From NCBI RefSeq assembly GCF_001269905.1, contig NZ_LHVK01000010.1, positions 62,001-126,000 on the forward strand: DNA of 64,000 bases. The letters are read 5' to 3'. Under the pieces are notes generated by a model. The model was not told the DNA's origin. It did not search any database and saw only the letters and a list, made by a program, of their open reading frames with translations. Origin of the DNA: Pseudomonas corrugata (GTDB lineage: Bacteria > Pseudomonadota > Gammaproteobacteria > Pseudomonadales > Pseudomonadaceae). Below are positions 33,956 through 42,217 of this stretch, piece by piece; positions within the stretch are counted from its first letter, which is position 1, and each line of letters opens with the position of its first letter. Both the position numbers and the translations under genes were made by a program.

Positions 33956-34849
33956 TCAGGCCTGGTGGAGCTGCGCTTTAAGCAGATCGCGGAAAGTCTG
34001 GATCAACGGCTCGCGGCTGCGGCCCCGGCGCATGATCATCGAAAACGGCGCCTGGTAGCCGAACGTGGCCGGCAGCAGCACCCGCAAGTCGCCCTTGTCG
34101 ACCCAGGCCTGGGCGTAGTGCTCGGGCAGGTAACCGATGTAGGCGCCGGACAGGACCAGGATCAGCTGCGCCTCCATGCTCTCCACCGTCGCGGCGCTGT
34201 GCTTGAAGCCGTGGCGGGCCAGCTCGGCCTGGCTCCAGTAACCGCGTCCGACCATGCGCTGCTGGGTGATGAGTTGTTCGGGGATACGCCGTTCGTTGAA
34301 CAGCGGGTGGCGGTTGCTGCAGTACAACCAGTGCTGCTCGCGGTACAGCGGCATGTAGACCAACCCGCTCATGCGCGTGGAAAACGCACCGATGGCCAGG
34401 TCCAGGCGGTTGTCCTGCACGCCAAGTTGCAGTTCGTAAGGACTCATGACCGACAAGTGCAGGTGCACGGCTGGATGCTCCAGGCTGTAGGCGCCGATGG
34501 CCTCGGCGAACGGCAGGGCCTTGTCACTGACGGTGGAGTCGATCACCCCCAGGTTCAACGTGCCACGCAGCTCGCCCTTCAGGGCGGCGGCGTACTGCTC
34601 GAAACCTTCGAGCTCGCCCAACAGGCGCAGGGTTTCCTGATGGAACAGCTCGCCTTTGCTGGTCAGGCTGAACCCGCCCCGACCGCGATGACACAGCACC
34701 AGGCCCAGGGCCGACTCAAGCTGGCTCATGTAAGTGCTGATGGCCGATGTAGAGAGATTGAGTTCGTGCTGGGCATTGGCGAATCCCTGGTGCCGGACCA
34801 CGCTGACGAAAATGCGCAGCAGTTTCAGGTCGGGTAGAGCGTTGGTCAT
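33956..34849 (-). CDS. gbuR: LysR-type regulator of guanidinobutyrate use
   Basis: 297 residues; ATG 7 nt after GGAGA. N-terminal winged helix (LKLLRIFVSVVRHQGFANAQHELNLSTSAISTYMSQLESALG), then a periplasmic-binding-protein-like effector domain. It is divergent from gbuA, exactly as gbuR (PA1422) is from gbuA (PA1421) in P. aeruginosa, where it activates gbuA in response to 4-guanidinobutyrate. The assignment rests on that arrangement plus family; the effector pocket cannot be judged by eye. Confidence 0.8.
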   Translation of the reverse strand: MTNALPDLKLLRIFVSVVRHQGFANAQHELNLSTSAISTYMSQLESALGLVLCHRGRGGFSLTSKGELFHQETLRLLGELEGFEQYAAALKGELRGTLNLGVIDSTVSDKALPFAEAIGAYSLEHPAVHLHLSVMSPYELQLGVQDNRLDLAIGAFSTRMSGLVYMPLYREQHWLYCSNRHPLFNERRIPEQLITQQRMVGRGYWSQAELARHGFKHSAATVESMEAQLILVLSGAYIGYLPEHYAQAWVDKGDLRVLLPATFGYQAPFSMIMRRGRSREPLIQTFRDLLKAQLHQA

Positions 34850-34885
34850 TGGGGGTTCTCCATACCGGCGTTCACTGCAAAACCT

Positions 34886-34917
34886 TGTGGCGAGGGGATA
34901 AATCCCCTCGCCACAGG
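34886..34917. repeat. GTGGCGAGGGGATAAATCCCC palindrome in the gbuR-gbuA gap
   Basis: TGTGGCGAGGGGAT and ATCCCCTCGCCACA form a perfect hairpin. It lies 37 bp upstream of gbuR and far from the gbuA start, within the divergent promoter region. Confidence 0.85.
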
Positions 34918-35078
34918 GTATCCATCAGGGCCAGCCTTGCTGGACTGGAGTCTATCGCCCCGCTCCGCATTAGTTTAGAAAAATCTGAACTAAGTATTTG
35001 CCCCCAGCGATTCTTCGCGGCCACGGCTTTTCGCAGAATCGGCCCCTGATAACTAAAACAAACGATGAGGCCCTACCC

Positions 35079-36029
35079 GTGGACAAGATTCTTCACCAAC
35101 CACTGGGCGGCAACGAAATGCCGCGCTTCGGCGGCATCGCCACCATGATGCGACTTCCCCATGTACCGACTGCCGCCGGCCTGGACGCTGCCTTCGTCGG
35201 CGTGCCGCTGGACATTGGCACCTCCCTGCGCGCCGGCACCCGCTTCGGGCCCCGGGAGATCCGCGCCGAATCCGTGATGATCCGCCCCTACAACATGGCC
35301 ACCGGGGCCGCGCCGTTCGACTCGCTGTCGGTGGCCGACATCGGCGACGTGGCGATCAACACCTTCAACCTGCTGGACGCGGTACGGATCATTGAGGAGT
35401 CGTACCACAAGATCCTCGAACACAACGTCATCCCGTTGACCCTGGGCGGCGATCACACCATCACCCTGCCGATCCTGCGGGCCATCCACAAGAAGCACGG
35501 CAAGGTCGGTCTGGTGCATATCGACGCTCACGCCGATGTGAACGACCACATGTTCGGCGAGAAAATCGCCCATGGCACCACCTTCCGCCGCGCCGTCGAA
35601 GAAGGCTTGCTCGATTGCGACCGCGTGGTGCAGATCGGCCTGCGGGCCCAGGGCTATACCGCCGATGACTTCAACTGGAGCCGCCGCCAGGGTTTCCGCG
35701 TGGTCCAGGCCGAAGAGTGCTGGCACCATTCCCTGGCACCGCTGATGGCCGAAGTCCGGGAGAAAGTCGGCGGCGGCCCGGTGTACCTGAGCTTCGACAT
35801 CGACGGCATCGATCCAGCCTGGGCCCCCGGTACCGGCACCCCGGAAATCGGTGGCCTGACCACCATCCAGGCCATCGAAATCGTGCGCGGCTGCCAGGGC
35901 CTCGACCTGGTCGGTTGCGATCTGGTGGAAGTCTCGCCACCGTACGACACCACCGGCAACACCTCGCTGCTGGGCGCCAACCTGCTGTACGAGATGCTCT
36001 GCGTACTGCCCGGCGTGGCCCATCGCTGA
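35079..36029 (+). CDS. gbuA: Guanidinobutyrase (ureohydrolase family)
   Basis: 316 residues. GTG 35079 gives MDKILHQPLGGNEMPRFGG, the start typical of Pseudomonas GbuA, with GAGG 8 nt upstream; longer in-frame starts run into the promoter. It hydrolyses 4-guanidinobutyrate to 4-aminobutyrate and urea. Ureohydrolase manganese ligands are all visible: H126 in GGDHT, D149, H151 and D153 in HIDAHADVND, D240 and D242 in SFDIDGIDP. GTGTPEIGG follows. The family also includes agmatinase (SpeB); gene order gbuR-gbuA-NTF2-permease-symporter matches PA1422-PA1418 and favours guanidinobutyrase. Confidence 0.9.
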   Translation: MDKILHQPLGGNEMPRFGGIATMMRLPHVPTAAGLDAAFVGVPLDIGTSLRAGTRFGPREIRAESVMIRPYNMATGAAPFDSLSVADIGDVAINTFNLLDAVRIIEESYHKILEHNVIPLTLGGDHTITLPILRAIHKKHGKVGLVHIDAHADVNDHMFGEKIAHGTTFRRAVEEGLLDCDRVVQIGLRAQGYTADDFNWSRRQGFRVVQAEECWHHSLAPLMAEVREKVGGGPVYLSFDIDGIDPAWAPGTGTPEIGGLTTIQAIEIVRGCQGLDLVGCDLVEVSPPYDTTGNTSLLGANLLYEMLCVLPGVAHR

Positions 36030-36038
36030 GGCGTCGTC

Positions 36039-36446
36039 ATGAACGAACAGGATCAAGTACTCAGGGCCGCCGCGGAGCTGGTGTCGGCTTTCGCTCGCAA
36101 CGATCGTGACGCCTACTTCGACGCGTTCACCGTTGACGCGAGCTTCGTGTTCCACACCCTCGAACAGCCCCTGCTGTCTCGCGATGCCTACCAGGTGTTG
36201 TGGGACCGCTGGCGGTCCGAGGAGGGTTTCGAGGTGCTCTCGTGCACCTCGAGCAACGCCTTCGTCAGCCTGCAAGGGGACGTGGCGGTTTTCATCCATG
36301 ACGTGGCCACCGAGCTGCGCATGCTAGGGGAGCTTCACTTTAGCCAGGAGCGCGAGACCATTGTGTTTCGCCAAGAACAACAAGGCCTATGGCTGGCCTG
36401 TCACGAACATTTGTCCGCAATGCCGGAAGGGCTGCCAATCCCTTAG
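36039..36446 (+). CDS. SnoaL/NTF2-like protein (PA1420-type)
   Basis: 135 residues; its Shine-Dalgarno GAGG overlaps the gbuA stop and the gene starts 9 nt later, so it is in the same operon. The sequence has the cone-shaped NTF2-like pattern: an N-terminal helix (DQVLRAAAELVSAFARNDRDAYFDAF) followed by alternating strands ending in WLACHEHLS. Such proteins are small-molecule pockets or enzymes of unknown substrate. In P. aeruginosa the equivalent position between gbuA and the transporters is also occupied by a small hypothetical protein. Confidence 0.75.
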   Translation: MNEQDQVLRAAAELVSAFARNDRDAYFDAFTVDASFVFHTLEQPLLSRDAYQVLWDRWRSEEGFEVLSCTSSNAFVSLQGDVAVFIHDVATELRMLGELHFSQERETIVFRQEQQGLWLACHEHLSAMPEGLPIP

Positions 36447-36498
36447 CAACAGGTGACGCCCGCACACGACGGGCGCGCCTTTATGATCGGAGCAGATC

Positions 36499-38046
36499 AT
36501 GCATAACAATAACGACAACAGCCTTACGCAAATCGAAACCAACGGAGTCGAACAGATTCCGGACCACCAACGAACCGCCGGCCCGGGGGACCTGTTTCGC
36601 CTGATCTTCGGCGGAGCCAATACCTTCGCCACCGCCGTGCTCGGCAGTTTCCCGGTGCTGTTCGGCCTGTCGTTCCAGGCCGGGGTCTGGGCGATTGTGC
36701 TGGGCGTGCTGGTGGGTTCGATCATCCTCGCCCCCATGGGTCTGTTTGGTCCGCTCAACGGCACCAACAACGCCGTGTCTTCCGGTGCGCACTTCGGCGT
36801 ACATGGGCGGATCGTCGGTTCGTTCCTGTCGCTGCTGACCGCCATCGCGTTCTTCTCGCTGTCTGTCTGGAGTTCCGGGGATGCGCTGATCGGCGGCGCC
36901 AAACGCCTGGTCGGCGTGCCGGAAACCGACCTGAGCCTGGGTTTGGCCTACGGCCTGTTCGCCCTGCTGGTGCTGACGGTGTGCATCTATGGCTTCCGCT
37001 TCATGCTATGGGTCAATCGTATCGCCGTGTGGGCCGCCAGCCTGCTGTTCCTGCTGGGCATCTTCGCCTTCGCGCCGACCTTTGACAGCCAGTTCGCCGG
37101 TACGGTCAGCCTCGGCCAGCCGGGTTTCTGGGCAGCGTTCATCGGTGCGGCGCTGGTAGCCATGAGCAACCCGATTTCCTTCGGCGCATTCCTCGGTGAC
37201 TGGTCGCGCTATATTCCGCGCCACACGCCCAAGCGTCGCATCATGGCAGCGGTGATCGCCGCGCAACTGGCGACGCTGATTCCGTTCCTGTTCGGCCTCG
37301 CCACCGCCACCATCGTGGCGATCAAGGCACCGGACTACATCGCGGCGAACAACTACGTGGGCGGGCTGCTGGCCGTGTCACCGACCTGGTTCTTCCTGCC
37401 GGTATGCCTGATTGCGGTGATCGGCGGCATGTCCACCGGCACCACGTCGCTGTACGGCACCGGGTTGGACATGTCCAGCGTGTTTCCTCGCGTGCTGTCA
37501 CGGGTCAAGGCGACGCTGTTGATCGGCGTGCTGTCGATTGCCTTCATCTTTATCGGACGCTTCGCGGCGAACCTGGTGCAAAGCGTGTCGACCTTCGCCG
37601 TGCTGATCATCACCTGCACCACCCCGTGGATGGTGATCATGATCATTGGCCTGCTGGTGCGACGCGGCTTCTACTGCCCGGATGACCTGCAAGTGTTCAC
37701 CCGGGGCGAAACCGGCGGCCGCTACTGGTTCAGCCACGGTTGGAACTGGCGTGGCCTGGGGGCCTGGATCCCCAGCGCGCTGGTCGGGCTGTGCTTCGTC
37801 AACCTGCCGGGGCAGTTCGTCGGCCCGCTGGGCGAACTGGCCGGCGGCATCGACATCAGCCTGCCGGTAACGCTGGGCCTGGCTTCGGTGGTGTACCTGG
37901 TGTTGCTCGGGATGTTCCCGGAACCGAAGGCGGTGTATGGGCCGGATGATCCGCGTAACAAGAACCAGCCGAGCGCTGACCCTGTGGCGAGGGGATTCAT
38001 CCCCGCTGGAGCGCGCAGCGGTCCCAACCCTGACCCCTCGGTGTAA
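36499..38046 (+). CDS. NCS1-type purine/cytosine-permease-like transporter
   Basis: 515 residues with about twelve hydrophobic spans; ATG after GGAG at about 10 nt. The cytosine permease pattern is visible (RLIFGGANTFATAVLGSFPVLFGLSFQAGVWAIVLG; GPLNGTNNAVSSGAHFG; NPISFGAFLGDWSRYIP). In the gbu cluster it corresponds to PA1419 and may import guanidino compounds rather than nucleobases; that is inferred from context. The last ~22 residues (DPVARGFIPAGARSGPNPDPSV) are translated from an intergenic palindromic repeat that has replaced the original end of the gene. Confidence 0.85.
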   Translation: MHNNNDNSLTQIETNGVEQIPDHQRTAGPGDLFRLIFGGANTFATAVLGSFPVLFGLSFQAGVWAIVLGVLVGSIILAPMGLFGPLNGTNNAVSSGAHFGVHGRIVGSFLSLLTAIAFFSLSVWSSGDALIGGAKRLVGVPETDLSLGLAYGLFALLVLTVCIYGFRFMLWVNRIAVWAASLLFLLGIFAFAPTFDSQFAGTVSLGQPGFWAAFIGAALVAMSNPISFGAFLGDWSRYIPRHTPKRRIMAAVIAAQLATLIPFLFGLATATIVAIKAPDYIAANNYVGGLLAVSPTWFFLPVCLIAVIGGMSTGTTSLYGTGLDMSSVFPRVLSRVKATLLIGVLSIAFIFIGRFAANLVQSVSTFAVLIITCTTPWMVIMIIGLLVRRGFYCPDDLQVFTRGETGGRYWFSHGWNWRGLGAWIPSALVGLCFVNLPGQFVGPLGELAGGIDISLPVTLGLASVVYLVLLGMFPEPKAVYGPDDPRNKNQPSADPVARGFIPAGARSGPNPDPSV

Positions 38047-38135
38047 CAGACAGATCAAGTTGACTGCCTTTGGGGCCGCTCCGCAGCCCAGCGGGGCGGT
38101 GCGACGGGTCGCTGAATCCCCTCGCCACAAAGGCA
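37981..38135. repeat. GTGGCGAGGGG-family long inverted repeat overlapping a gene end
   Basis: Left arm CTGTGGCGAGGGGATTCATCCCCGCTGG, right arm CAGCGGGGCGGTGCGACGGGTCGCTGAATCCCCTCGCCACA. The left arm encodes the C-terminus and stop region of the permease. Confidence 0.8.
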
Positions 38136-38184
38136 GCACACGCCCCGACTTCACTATAAAAAAGACAATCGGAGACACGCCATC

Positions 38185-39573
38185 ATGGCTTTGGATTTAA
38201 TCGTCGTTCTCATCTACGCCACCGGCATGATCGCCCTCGGCTGGTACGGCATGCGCCGCGCCAAGACCCGTGACGACTACCTGGTCGCCGGGCGCAACCT
38301 CGGCCCGGGCTTTTATCTGGGCACCATGGCCGCCACAGTGCTGGGTGGCGCGTCCACCATCGGCACCGTGCGCCTGGGTTATGTCCATGGGATTTCCGGG
38401 TTCTGGCTGTGCGGCGCCATCGGCCTGGGGATCGTCGGCCTGAGCCTGTTCCTGGCCAAGCCGTTGCTCAAGCTGAAGATCTACACCGTTACCCAGGTAT
38501 TGGAGCGTCGCTACAACCCGGCCGCACGCCACGCCAGTGCGTTGATCATGCTGGTTTACGCACTGATGATCGGTGCCACCTCGACCATCGCCATTGGCAC
38601 CGTCATGCAGGTGCTATTCGGCCTGCCCTTCTGGGCTTCCATCCTGGTGGGCGGCGGTGTGGTGGTGCTGTATTCCACCATCGGCGGCATGTGGTCGCTG
38701 ACCCTCACCGACATCGTGCAGTTCCTGATCATGACCGTCGGCCTGGTGTTCCTGCTGATGCCGATGTCCATCATGGACGCCGGCGGCTGGGATGCGATGG
38801 TGGCGAAACTGCCGGCCAGCTATTTCGATTTCACCGCGATTGGCTGGGACACCATCATCACTTACTTCTTGATCTACTTCTTCGGCATCTTCATCGGCCA
38901 GGACATCTGGCAGCGGGTGTTTACCGCTCGCAGCGAAGGCGTGGCAAAAGTGGCCGGCACCGCAGCGGGCCTGTACTGCGTCCTGTATGGCTTGGCCGGG
39001 GCGCTGATCGGCATGGCGGCCAAGGTGTTGCTGCCAGACCTTGCCAACGTCAACAACGCCTTCGCCAGCATCGTCCAGACCAGCCTGCCCAGTGGCATTC
39101 GCGGGCTGGTGGTCGCCGCCGCACTGGCAGCGCTGATGTCCACCGCCGCGGCGGGCCTGCTCGCGGCCTCGACCACCGTGGTCCAGGATCTGCTGCCCCG
39201 TCTGCGCCAAGGCCGCGAAAACACCGGCGGCGACGCCCATGAAAACCGCATCGCGACGCTGTTGATGGGGGTGGTTGTGTTAGGCATCGCCCTGGTGGTC
39301 AGCGACGTGATCAGTGCCCTGACCCTGGCCTACAACCTGTTGGTGGGCGGCATGCTGATCCCGCTGATCGGCGCCATCTACTGGAAACGCGCCACTACGG
39401 CGGGGGCGATCACCAGTATGTCGCTGGGCTTCCTGACGGCGCTGTTCTTCATGCTCAAGGATGGCCTGGACGCCAACACGCCGATTTACTACAGCCTGGG
39501 CGTGGCGCTGGTGAGCTTTGTGGTGGTCAGTCTGTTGTCGCCACGCTCGAACGTGGTGGCGAAGATGGTTTGA
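38185..39573 (+). CDS. Sodium:solute symporter family transporter (PA1418-type)
   Basis: 462 residues, about thirteen membrane spans; ATG after GGAG at 11 nt. The SSS pattern is visible near the N-terminus (GWYGMRRAKTRDDYLVAGRNLGPGFYLGTMAATVLGGASTIGTVRLGYVHGISGFW) and the sodium-site helix region (ALAALMSTAAAGLLAASTTVVQDLL). It completes the gbu cluster as PA1418 does in P. aeruginosa. Uptake of 4-guanidinobutyrate or a related metabolite is the likely role by context. A strong terminator follows after 27 nt. Confidence 0.85.
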   Translation: MALDLIVVLIYATGMIALGWYGMRRAKTRDDYLVAGRNLGPGFYLGTMAATVLGGASTIGTVRLGYVHGISGFWLCGAIGLGIVGLSLFLAKPLLKLKIYTVTQVLERRYNPAARHASALIMLVYALMIGATSTIAIGTVMQVLFGLPFWASILVGGGVVVLYSTIGGMWSLTLTDIVQFLIMTVGLVFLLMPMSIMDAGGWDAMVAKLPASYFDFTAIGWDTIITYFLIYFFGIFIGQDIWQRVFTARSEGVAKVAGTAAGLYCVLYGLAGALIGMAAKVLLPDLANVNNAFASIVQTSLPSGIRGLVVAAALAALMSTAAAGLLAASTTVVQDLLPRLRQGRENTGGDAHENRIATLLMGVVVLGIALVVSDVISALTLAYNLLVGGMLIPLIGAIYWKRATTAGAITSMSLGFLTALFFMLKDGLDANTPIYYSLGVALVSFVVVSLLSPRSNVVAKMV

Positions 39574-39600
39574 TCTACAACTGAGAAAAGTTTTCTTCTA

Positions 39601-39632
39601 AGGTGTGGTGTCGGTGACCACACCTTTTTTAT
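39601..39632 (+). terminator. Rho-independent terminator of the gbu operon
   Basis: AGGTGTGGT and ACCACACCT form a perfect 9-bp stem (7-nt loop) followed by TTTTTTATTT. Confidence 0.9.
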
Positions 39633-39663
39633 TTGCTTAAGGCAAAAATAGAAATAGACGCAG

Positions 39664-39801
39664 TTGTGGCGAGGGGATTTATCCCCGCTGGGCCGCGGAG
39701 CGGCCCTCGCATCAGGATTATTCCAACATGACAGACGAATGGAGTGGGTTTGTTTGGGGTCTGCTTCGCAGCCCAGCGGGGATAAATCCCCTCGCCACAG
39801 G
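39664..39801. repeat. GTGGCGAGGGG-family long inverted repeat
   Basis: Arms GTTGTGGCGAGGGGATTTATCCCCGCTGGG... and ...CAGCGGGGATAAATCCCCTCGCCACAG, with a second inner pair (GGGCCGCGGAGCGGCCC / GGGTCTGCTTCGCAGCCC). The right end stops directly at the PA1414-type gene. Confidence 0.85.
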
Positions 39802-39915
39802 TTAGCGGCGGCGTTGCTCGTCATCGGTGCGAATCGGTATCGGCTGCATGGGCGGTTCGATCAGCCCGAGCGCGACACCCAAGTCGTGAAGCCAGTTCTG
39901 GATTTTCTCTTTCAT
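39802..39915 (-). CDS. PA1414-family micro-protein (37 residues)
   Basis: ATG preceded by GAGGGGG at about 8 nt. Product begins MKEKIQNWLHDLGVALGLIE and ends IPIRTDDEQRRR; it is an amphipathic helix followed by a basic tail. It matches from memory the PA1414 family, and its place next to the PA1418-PA1422-type cluster supports this. In P. aeruginosa the PA1414 transcript is induced without oxygen and gives the small RNA SicX. Here a half-conserved Anr-like site (GGGATTTGGATCAA) lies about 125 bp upstream. Protein function unknown. Confidence 0.7.
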   Translation of the reverse strand: MKEKIQNWLHDLGVALGLIEPPMQPIPIRTDDEQRRR

Positions 39916-40054
39916 CGTGGTGCCCCCTCAGGGTCGTGCGAGCGGCAGATTTCTGTGGCCCCTTCGCGTTGATAATAGTCCGATGTGCTGCGCAATGCTC
40001 GTCTCTGTTTGCAATGATCTGTTACTGAATTGATCCAAATCCCACGCCCGTAGT

Positions 40055-40948
40055 TCAAGCCGATTGGGCCGTTGCCACGGGCATCCGTGGCCAGGCCTGT
40101 TGCTGCAACTCGATCCAGGCGTTCAGGTTGGCTCCGACCATGCCTTTGCGCCACATCAGCCAGGTCGTGGCGCTGGCAAACGGCTCGGCCAGTGGGTGCA
40201 CTGCCACCCGCTCGCGACCCGGCATGCTGGTCAGCATCGACTCGGACAACAACGCCACTCCGGACCCGGCTATCACGCACGCCAGCATCCCCTGGTATGA
40301 CTCGATCTCCATCGCTCGCCCCATGGTTGCATGATCATGGGCAAACCAGGCTTCCAGGCGCATGCGGTACGAACAGCCCCGGCGAAAGGTAAACACCGAG
40401 CGGCCCTGGACATCCAGCGCACTGCGCACCGGCGGATGATCGGCCTCGGTAATCACCACCAATCGCTCGTCGCACAACGGCACGCCGTCCAGTCCCGCCA
40501 GCTCCAGCGGGCCATCCACCAGCGCCGCATCGAGCCGCCCGGTGAGCAAGCCCTCGAGCAATTCGCCGCTGGGCCCGGACTGTACTTGCAGATTCACCGC
40601 CGGATACGCCCGGTGATAACCGGCCAGCAGGTCCGGCAGATGAATCGCCGCTGTGCTGTACATGGTGCCCAGCACAAACTCCCCGGCCGGTTGCCCACCC
40701 TGCACGGCCGCATGGGCTTCGTCATGCAAGGCAAAGAGCTTGGCCGCATAGTCCAACAGGACTTTTCCCGCAGGCGATAGCTGCAAGCGCTGACGCTCCC
40801 GCAGGAAAAGATCCACACCCAATTGCTCTTCGAGCTGCTTGAGCCGGGTCGACAGATTCGACGGTACCCGGTGCAGGCGCTCGGCGGCGCGGGTGATGGA
40901 CCCTTCCTCGGCCACCGCCTGGAAAATCCGCAACTGGCTGAACTCCAC
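40055..40948 (-). CDS. LysR-family transcriptional regulator
   Basis: 297 residues from GTG 40948 (MEFSQLRIFQAVAEEGSITRAAERLHRVPSNLSTRLKQLEEQLG), 6 nt after GGAG; TTG 40960 has no ribosome site. Typical N-terminal winged helix and a substrate-binding-like effector domain (VIAGSGVALLSESML near the end). It is divergent from the MFS gene at 41051 with about 100 bp between, so it likely controls that exporter. No specific effector can be named. Confidence 0.88.
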   Translation of the reverse strand: MEFSQLRIFQAVAEEGSITRAAERLHRVPSNLSTRLKQLEEQLGVDLFLRERQRLQLSPAGKVLLDYAAKLFALHDEAHAAVQGGQPAGEFVLGTMYSTAAIHLPDLLAGYHRAYPAVNLQVQSGPSGELLEGLLTGRLDAALVDGPLELAGLDGVPLCDERLVVITEADHPPVRSALDVQGRSVFTFRRGCSYRMRLEAWFAHDHATMGRAMEIESYQGMLACVIAGSGVALLSESMLTSMPGRERVAVHPLAEPFASATTWLMWRKGMVGANLNAWIELQQQAWPRMPVATAQSA

Positions 40949-41050
40949 GACATTCTCCAAAAAGGAACAAGTTACTCACTATTATTCATTTTTAATGAAA
41001 GTCAATCGGTTCTAGCCTGACGGTCATTCGCCTCAATGTGGAGAACAACC

Positions 41051-42217
41051 ATGTCGCCCCTTGTTCGCCTGCTTGCCAGCTTCATTGCCTTGATGATGGC
41101 CATGGGCATCGGCCGCTTCGCCCTCACACCTCAGTTACCTCATCTCATCGGCGAAGGTCAGATCGACTTGACCGCCGCCGGTCTGATTGCCGCCGCCAAT
41201 TACCTGGGTTATTTCCTCGGCGCATTGGACGCCATGTTCGCCCGCCGCCCGGAGCAGGTGCGCCGACGTTTGCTCGGCGGCCTGTGGCTGTGCGTGCTGC
41301 TGACCCTGGCGTCGTTCTGGGCCTGGGGCTTCTGGCCGCACCTTGCACTGCGCTTCGGCACGGGCGTGGCAAGTGCCTGGGTGCTGGTGATGATCACGGC
41401 CTTGAGCCAACCTCTGGCAGCCGCGGCGGGACGACCACGATTGGGCGCGCTGGTATTTGCCGGACCGGGGCTGGGGATTTTTCTCACAGGCCTGCTGGCC
41501 TTGAGCTCTAACCTGTTGGGCCAGACATCCGCCACACTGTGGCTGGTGTATGCCGGTGTGGCTCTGGCGATGCTGCTGGTGGTGCTACCGATCCTGCCGC
41601 AACCCGCTGCTGCCATGACCGTTGCGCCGCCGACCGGCTCATCAGCGAACCGTGGCATTGCCCGGCTCGGCGTGGTGTACGCCTTGTACGGCGTGGGCTA
41701 CATCATCCCCGCCACGTTCCTGTCGCAAATGGCTTCGGCGCAATTCCATGGTCAATGGCAGGCCGACTTGTTCTGGCCCTGCTTCGGCCTGGCGGCCGCC
41801 CTCGGTGTGCTGCTGGTGAGCCTGCGTCGACCAACCCCAAACACCACTGGTCGCTGGTTGATCGGCACGTTATGGCTACAGGCCGCCGGAGTGTTCGCCT
41901 GCCTGTTGGGCAGCGGGCCGGGGCTGGCGCTTGGGGTCATCCTGTGTGGCACGCCGTTCCTGGCGTGCATGCAACTGGTGATGCTGCGCTCCCGGGAACT
42001 GGCCCCCCACGCCACCCAGCGCAACGCCGGGCTGTTGACCGCTTGTTTTGCCGTGGGCCAGCTCAGTGGACCGTTGCTGGCGGCGCTGAGCAGCCACTTC
42101 AGCGGGGGTCTGCAACCGGCGCTGATCGTTGCCGGCTGCGGCCTGGTGCTGGCCGGTGGGTTGTTGCTACCGCGCCGGAGCGCGGTAAACCCTTGTGCTC
42201 AAACCGTCCTGCGTTGA
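41051..42217 (+). CDS. MFS transporter, YbfB/YjiJ type
   Basis: 388 residues, twelve predicted spans. ATG 41051 is 7 nt after GGAG; the in-frame codon at 41036 precedes that site. The N-terminus (LASFIALMMAMGIGRFALTPQLPHLI) and the RFGTG motif in span 4 fit the YbfB/YjiJ family of the major facilitator superfamily. Substrate unknown; efflux is likely by family and by the divergent LysR gene. Its TGA stop directly abuts the stop of the convergent NCS1 gene, leaving no space between them. Confidence 0.85.
   Translation: MSPLVRLLASFIALMMAMGIGRFALTPQLPHLIGEGQIDLTAAGLIAAANYLGYFLGALDAMFARRPEQVRRRLLGGLWLCVLLTLASFWAWGFWPHLALRFGTGVASAWVLVMITALSQPLAAAAGRPRLGALVFAGPGLGIFLTGLLALSSNLLGQTSATLWLVYAGVALAMLLVVLPILPQPAAAMTVAPPTGSSANRGIARLGVVYALYGVGYIIPATFLSQMASAQFHGQWQADLFWPCFGLAAALGVLLVSLRRPTPNTTGRWLIGTLWLQAAGVFACLLGSGPGLALGVILCGTPFLACMQLVMLRSRELAPHATQRNAGLLTACFAVGQLSGPLLAALSSHFSGGLQPALIVAGCGLVLAGGLLLPRRSAVNPCAQTVLR

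Noticed and set aside
35073..36299. 408-codon minus-strand frame opposite gbuA
   Set aside because: gbuA on the plus strand has all metal-binding motifs and the expected length; the opposite frame has none and crosses into the next gene.
37498..38178. Minus-strand frame across the permease end and repeat
   Set aside because: Consists of antisense permease sequence and repeat-derived peptide; the same peptide strings appear at other repeat copies.
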